From JAFEBO01 sp050730655 (lineage in GTDB: Bacteria > Planctomycetota > Phycisphaerae > Phycisphaerales > UBA1924): DNA of 64,000 nt. The notes under the pieces were generated by a model. The model was not told the DNA's origin. It worked only from the letters and a program-made list of their open reading frames with translations, and searched no databases. The DNA lies in contig JBOHNL010000005.1 of NCBI GenBank assembly GCA_050730655.1, positions 558,001-622,000 on the forward strand. The letters are read 5' to 3'. Of the stretch, positions 61,350-64,000 are shown piece by piece (positions within the stretch are counted from its first letter, which is position 1; every line of letters starts with the position of its first letter). The translations under genes were made by a program, and so were the position numbers.

Positions 61350-62846
61350 ATGAGAGTGCTCATGCTCGGATGGGAATTTCCTCCGTTCATTGCGGGCGGA
61401 CTCGGCGTCGCTTGCTATGGACTCACGCGCGCACTCGATTCGCTCGGGCATCAGGTGACGTTTGTGCTGCCCAAGCCGGTGGATCGCTCGCAGTCGTCGC
61501 ACGTGCGGCTGCTCAGTCCCGAGGCGCTGGCGGCGCGCCGGCTGCGCGACATCTCGGCATCGGCTCGCTCTGTCAGCGCGCCGAGCGTGTCGAATGTGTC
61601 GAGCGAAGCGACCGACAGCATGGCGGAGCTTGCATCGCACGGGTTCAAGCACGCGGTTTTTCGCGGCGTTCCCGCGGCTTTTGCGAGCCCGTACCCCGGG
61701 CATGATCTGAGCGACAAAACGAACTGGGTGAGCCTGACGGATGTTGCGGCACCTACGGCGCCCGAAGTTGATGCGACGATTGATGATCCCGGGGCACGTG
61801 CGGCGGCGCAGCAGATCGCGGAGTTGTTGGCGGCGATCTCGCCGGCGGCGAATGGATCGGGCAACGGCAGTTCGCTGCAGAACGGCAACGGCGCGTATGG
61901 ATTTGACCTGGTCGGCGATGCGGAGCGTTATGCGCGCCTGGTTGTTTCGCTGACGCGGGGCGACGAGTTTGACGTGATTCACGCGCACGACTGGCTGACG
62001 TTTCCGGCGGGCGTGATGCTGAGCCGCGTGAGCGGAAAGCCGCTGCTCGTGCACGTGCACTCGACCGAATTTGATCGCGCGGGAAACAACGTGAATCAGC
62101 GGGTGTACGACATCGAGCGTCTGGGCATGCACGCGGCGGATCGCGTGCTGGCGGTGAGTCAGCTCACGAAGAACATCTGCGAGCGGCGCTACGGCGTTTC
62201 GGGCGACAAGATTGATGTTGTCTACAACGGCATCGAGCGAGAGACGCAGCAGCCCGCGGTCGGCGCGGATATTCAATCGGGCGACAAGATCGTGCTCTTC
62301 CTTGGGCGGATCACGATGCAGAAGGGGCCGGAGTATTTCATTGCCGCGGCAAAGCGCGTGCTGGAGAAGGTGAAGGACGTGAAGTTCGTCATCGCCGGCT
62401 CGGGCGACATGGCGCTGCGGATGGTGGAACTCGCGGCGAACATGGGGATCGGGCACAAGGTGCTCTTTACCGGCTTCCTTCGCGGGAAAGACGTTGAACG
62501 CATCTATCAGATGGCGGATTGTTATGTCATGCCGAGCGTGAGCGAGCCGTTCGGTCTCGCGGCTCTCGAGGCGATCAGTCACGATGTGCCGGTGATCGTG
62601 AGCAAGACCAGCGGCGTGTCCGAAGTTCTCTCGCATGTTCTGAAGGTCGACTTCTGGGACATCGACGAGATGGCAAACAAGATCATCGCCGTGCTGCGGC
62701 ATCCGCCCCTGGGCGCAACGCTGCGCGAGCACGGAAGCTTTGAGCTTCAACGGCTCACGTGGAGTGGTGCGGCGGAACGGTGTGTTGCTGCGTACGCGGG
62801 CGCGATTGACGGCCGCAAGCAGAGCGCGGCGCTGCAGCCGGCGTGA
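61350..62846 (+). CDS. glycosyltransferase, GT-B fold (GT4/GT5-like)
   Basis: 498 residues. The N-terminal domain begins MRVLMLGWEFPPFIAGGLGV, the glycogen/starch-synthase-like nucleotide-sugar fold; the HAHDWLTFPAGVML and LLVHVHSTEFDR blocks follow; the C-terminal GT4 domain has VLFLGRITMQKGPEYFIAAA, VIAGSGDMALRMVELA and the EX7E motif in SEPFGLAALEAISHDVPVIV. A low-complexity insert (about 70-180; ANGSGNGSSLQNGNG) is unusual. Transfers a sugar from an NDP/ADP-sugar to an unknown acceptor. GGAACGGAGATTCCC precedes ATG 61350. Confidence 0.9.
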   Translation: MRVLMLGWEFPPFIAGGLGVACYGLTRALDSLGHQVTFVLPKPVDRSQSSHVRLLSPEALAARRLRDISASARSVSAPSVSNVSSEATDSMAELASHGFKHAVFRGVPAAFASPYPGHDLSDKTNWVSLTDVAAPTAPEVDATIDDPGARAAAQQIAELLAAISPAANGSGNGSSLQNGNGAYGFDLVGDAERYARLVVSLTRGDEFDVIHAHDWLTFPAGVMLSRVSGKPLLVHVHSTEFDRAGNNVNQRVYDIERLGMHAADRVLAVSQLTKNICERRYGVSGDKIDVVYNGIERETQQPAVGADIQSGDKIVLFLGRITMQKGPEYFIAAAKRVLEKVKDVKFVIAGSGDMALRMVELAANMGIGHKVLFTGFLRGKDVERIYQMADCYVMPSVSEPFGLAALEAISHDVPVIVSKTSGVSEVLSHVLKVDFWDIDEMANKIIAVLRHPPLGATLREHGSFELQRLTWSGAAERCVAAYAGAIDGRKQSAALQPA

Positions 62847-62927
62847 ATTGATGTATCTGCGGCGTAAGGACTGCACGCGCGTGCGGTGCTTTCGATGCGC
62901 CCGCGTCCGAGTGGCGGGCCACCAGAA

Positions 62928-64000
62928 TCATCCGACGTCGCGGCCTTCGAAGAGCAGAATCGCGAGCGAGAGGAAGATCGTGATCTGGCAGATCGCGTAA
63001 CCGAATGCGAGCACCAGGTAGATCGGCGGAATCGGGCGGTTCTGCGAGACGGCATCGACCATCCAGAAGCTCTGCATGTTGGGGAACGCGCCCCAGACGG
63101 CGAGCCAGAACGGGCGGATTGAGGTTGGATGCAGGAAGATGAAGTCGTCGGACTGGGGCGGGCTGACGCGGGCGAGGGGCGAGCCGCCGACCATTTTGAT
63201 GGTGAGTTTCTGGCCTTCGGCCTTGGTGACGACGAGTCCGGGCGGCACGCCGGCGCCGAGGAAGGTCTCGCCTTTGTCGAGGTTTCCCGTGAACCGTGGG
63301 AAGGCGCCTGTCATCATCGGGAAGCCGGTGGGACTGGGCGAGTAATAGAACGAATCACCGATTTTGATCGTGGGCTTGGGAGCATTTTTGAGCAGGATGT
63401 CGAGTGATTCACCGGGCAGTTGCAGGTTCGGCTTGCCGGGATCGGGGGCGGTCACTTTCTCGACTTCGGCGACGACCTGGTTGTCGAAGACCTGACGACC
63501 GACGAAGTAGTTCGACATGAGCGAGAGCACGAAGGCGCCCATGCAGACGACGATGGTCATGACCTGACCGAGCCTTGTAGAAGCGGCGATCGCGACCGAC
63601 GTGAGGACGAGCACAGCCATCGCGAGGCAGGCGCAGGCAACGAGGATCTGGGGCTTGAGATCGACGAAGACGCCCTGGAACTTCCAGTCGCGGTGGGTAA
63701 AAAGCATCAGGCCGTACGCGAGCAGAATCAGCGGAAGCAGCAGGAGCGTCATGACCTGCGGGAAATTCCAGCGGTAAAAAAAGTTGCCCCACGCGCCGCC
63801 GAATGCGGCGATGAGAACCGCTCCAAACCCGTAGACCACGACCGGCTTGTCGACGGTGTCGGCTGCCGTGCTCATCACGCCGTGGCGCACGGCCATGAGC
63901 AGGAAAACCAGCATGATGACGGTGGCGATGAGGATCGCGCCGCTGACGCCGAGAAATTTTCCGAAGACCACGATCCACCTGGAGATGGGTTTGCTGACGA
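62928..64000 (-). CDS. ABC-2-type transporter permease (N-terminus outside window)
   Basis: About 357 codons are visible; the frame continues past position 64000 with no stop (the last codons read VSKPISRWIVVFGKFLGV, the conserved ABC-2 permease motif before a membrane helix). Further helices: AILIATVIMLVFLLMAV, VMTLLLLPLILLAYGLMLF, ILVACACLAMAVLVLTSVAI, MTIVVCMGAFVLSLMSNYFV, and the last near the C-terminus, IYLVLAFGYAICQITIFLSL. A large extracytoplasmic beta segment (about 165-300 of the visible part, KPTIKIGDSFYYSPSPTG) separates helices. Substrate unknown. Confidence 0.88.
   Translation of the reverse strand, partial: VSKPISRWIVVFGKFLGVSGAILIATVIMLVFLLMAVRHGVMSTAADTVDKPVVVYGFGAVLIAAFGGAWGNFFYRWNFPQVMTLLLLPLILLAYGLMLFTHRDWKFQGVFVDLKPQILVACACLAMAVLVLTSVAIAASTRLGQVMTIVVCMGAFVLSLMSNYFVGRQVFDNQVVAEVEKVTAPDPGKPNLQLPGESLDILLKNAPKPTIKIGDSFYYSPSPTGFPMMTGAFPRFTGNLDKGETFLGAGVPPGLVVTKAEGQKLTIKMVGGSPLARVSPPQSDDFIFLHPTSIRPFWLAVWGAFPNMQSFWMVDAVSQNRPIPPIYLVLAFGYAICQITIFLSLAILLFEGRDVG

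Noticed and set aside
61326..62876. 516-codon minus-strand open frame
   Set aside because: Antisense to the glycosyltransferase, which shows clear GT-B motifs.

Overview
The window is GC-rich, densely coded DNA that looks like a free-living member of the Planctomycetota, probably the Phycisphaerae. The clues are several secreted proteins ending in a cysteine-bracketed dockerin (CPGDLN...DDxDF...LVCP), four proteins ending in a PEP-CTERM-like anchor (VPAPG, hydrophobic stretch, RRRR), a large Ser/Thr kinase with a propeller-like sensor half, and a planctomycete-type haem protein. This assignment is inference from protein families; there is no rRNA here.

Layout. 0-12.9 kb is mostly genome maintenance and stress: uvrA (cut by the window edge) and uvrB on the minus strand, a PilZ-DnaJ fusion, a receiver-like protein, an SRAP/HMCES-type protein, a lysine-rich H1-like protein, DUF3185, Ohr peroxidase, an AlkD-like protein, a SUI1 factor and two DUF1579 paralogues. 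13-22 kb carries secreted and surface proteins. 22-27 kb has the kinase and icd. 27-36 kb is an accessory stretch with more secreted dockerin/PEP-CTERM proteins, an S74 endosialidase-type chaperone protein, two frameshifted genes (DinB, PaaI thioesterase) and gene debris. 36-39 kb is a tandem amidohydrolase pair, the second lacking the metal-binding histidines. 39-42 kb has a secreted endonuclease I and a PEP-CTERM protein. 43-48.5 kb has an aldo/keto reductase, aroA, a REP-associated tyrosine transposase (RAYT) with REP units, a groES-like gene, apt and a cupin. 48.9-60 kb is one long minus-strand run: haem protein, lipoprotein, ferredoxin-NADP reductase, HEAT-like protein, OppA, OppB, ECF sigma factor and its probable membrane partner. 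The end has a CheY-like regulator, tRNA-Leu(GAG), a glycosyltransferase and an ABC-2 permease cut by the edge.

The most interesting structure lies between the genes. At least six families of short dispersed repeats occupy nearly every larger intergenic gap of the right two thirds. The best defined is a composite REP unit of three hairpins that nearly all share a TGAA loop. Four copies are present, two of them in inverted orientation around the RAYT gene, whose last codons and stop codon are themselves REP sequence. Others are 7-bp tandem arrays (between groES and apt), ACCACGGAGG repeats (one pair forming a long inverted repeat between oppA and oppB), GGCCAAAGGGCCAAA repeats (inverted copies on both sides of icd), a TACGAGCCCGA repeat and a GTGGGTGGAGCGAG repeat.

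The plus strand is C-rich at the sampled position left of about 26 kb and G-rich at the sampled position in the right part, irrespective of gene direction, with alternating patches between 26 and 39 kb; one flip falls inside icd.
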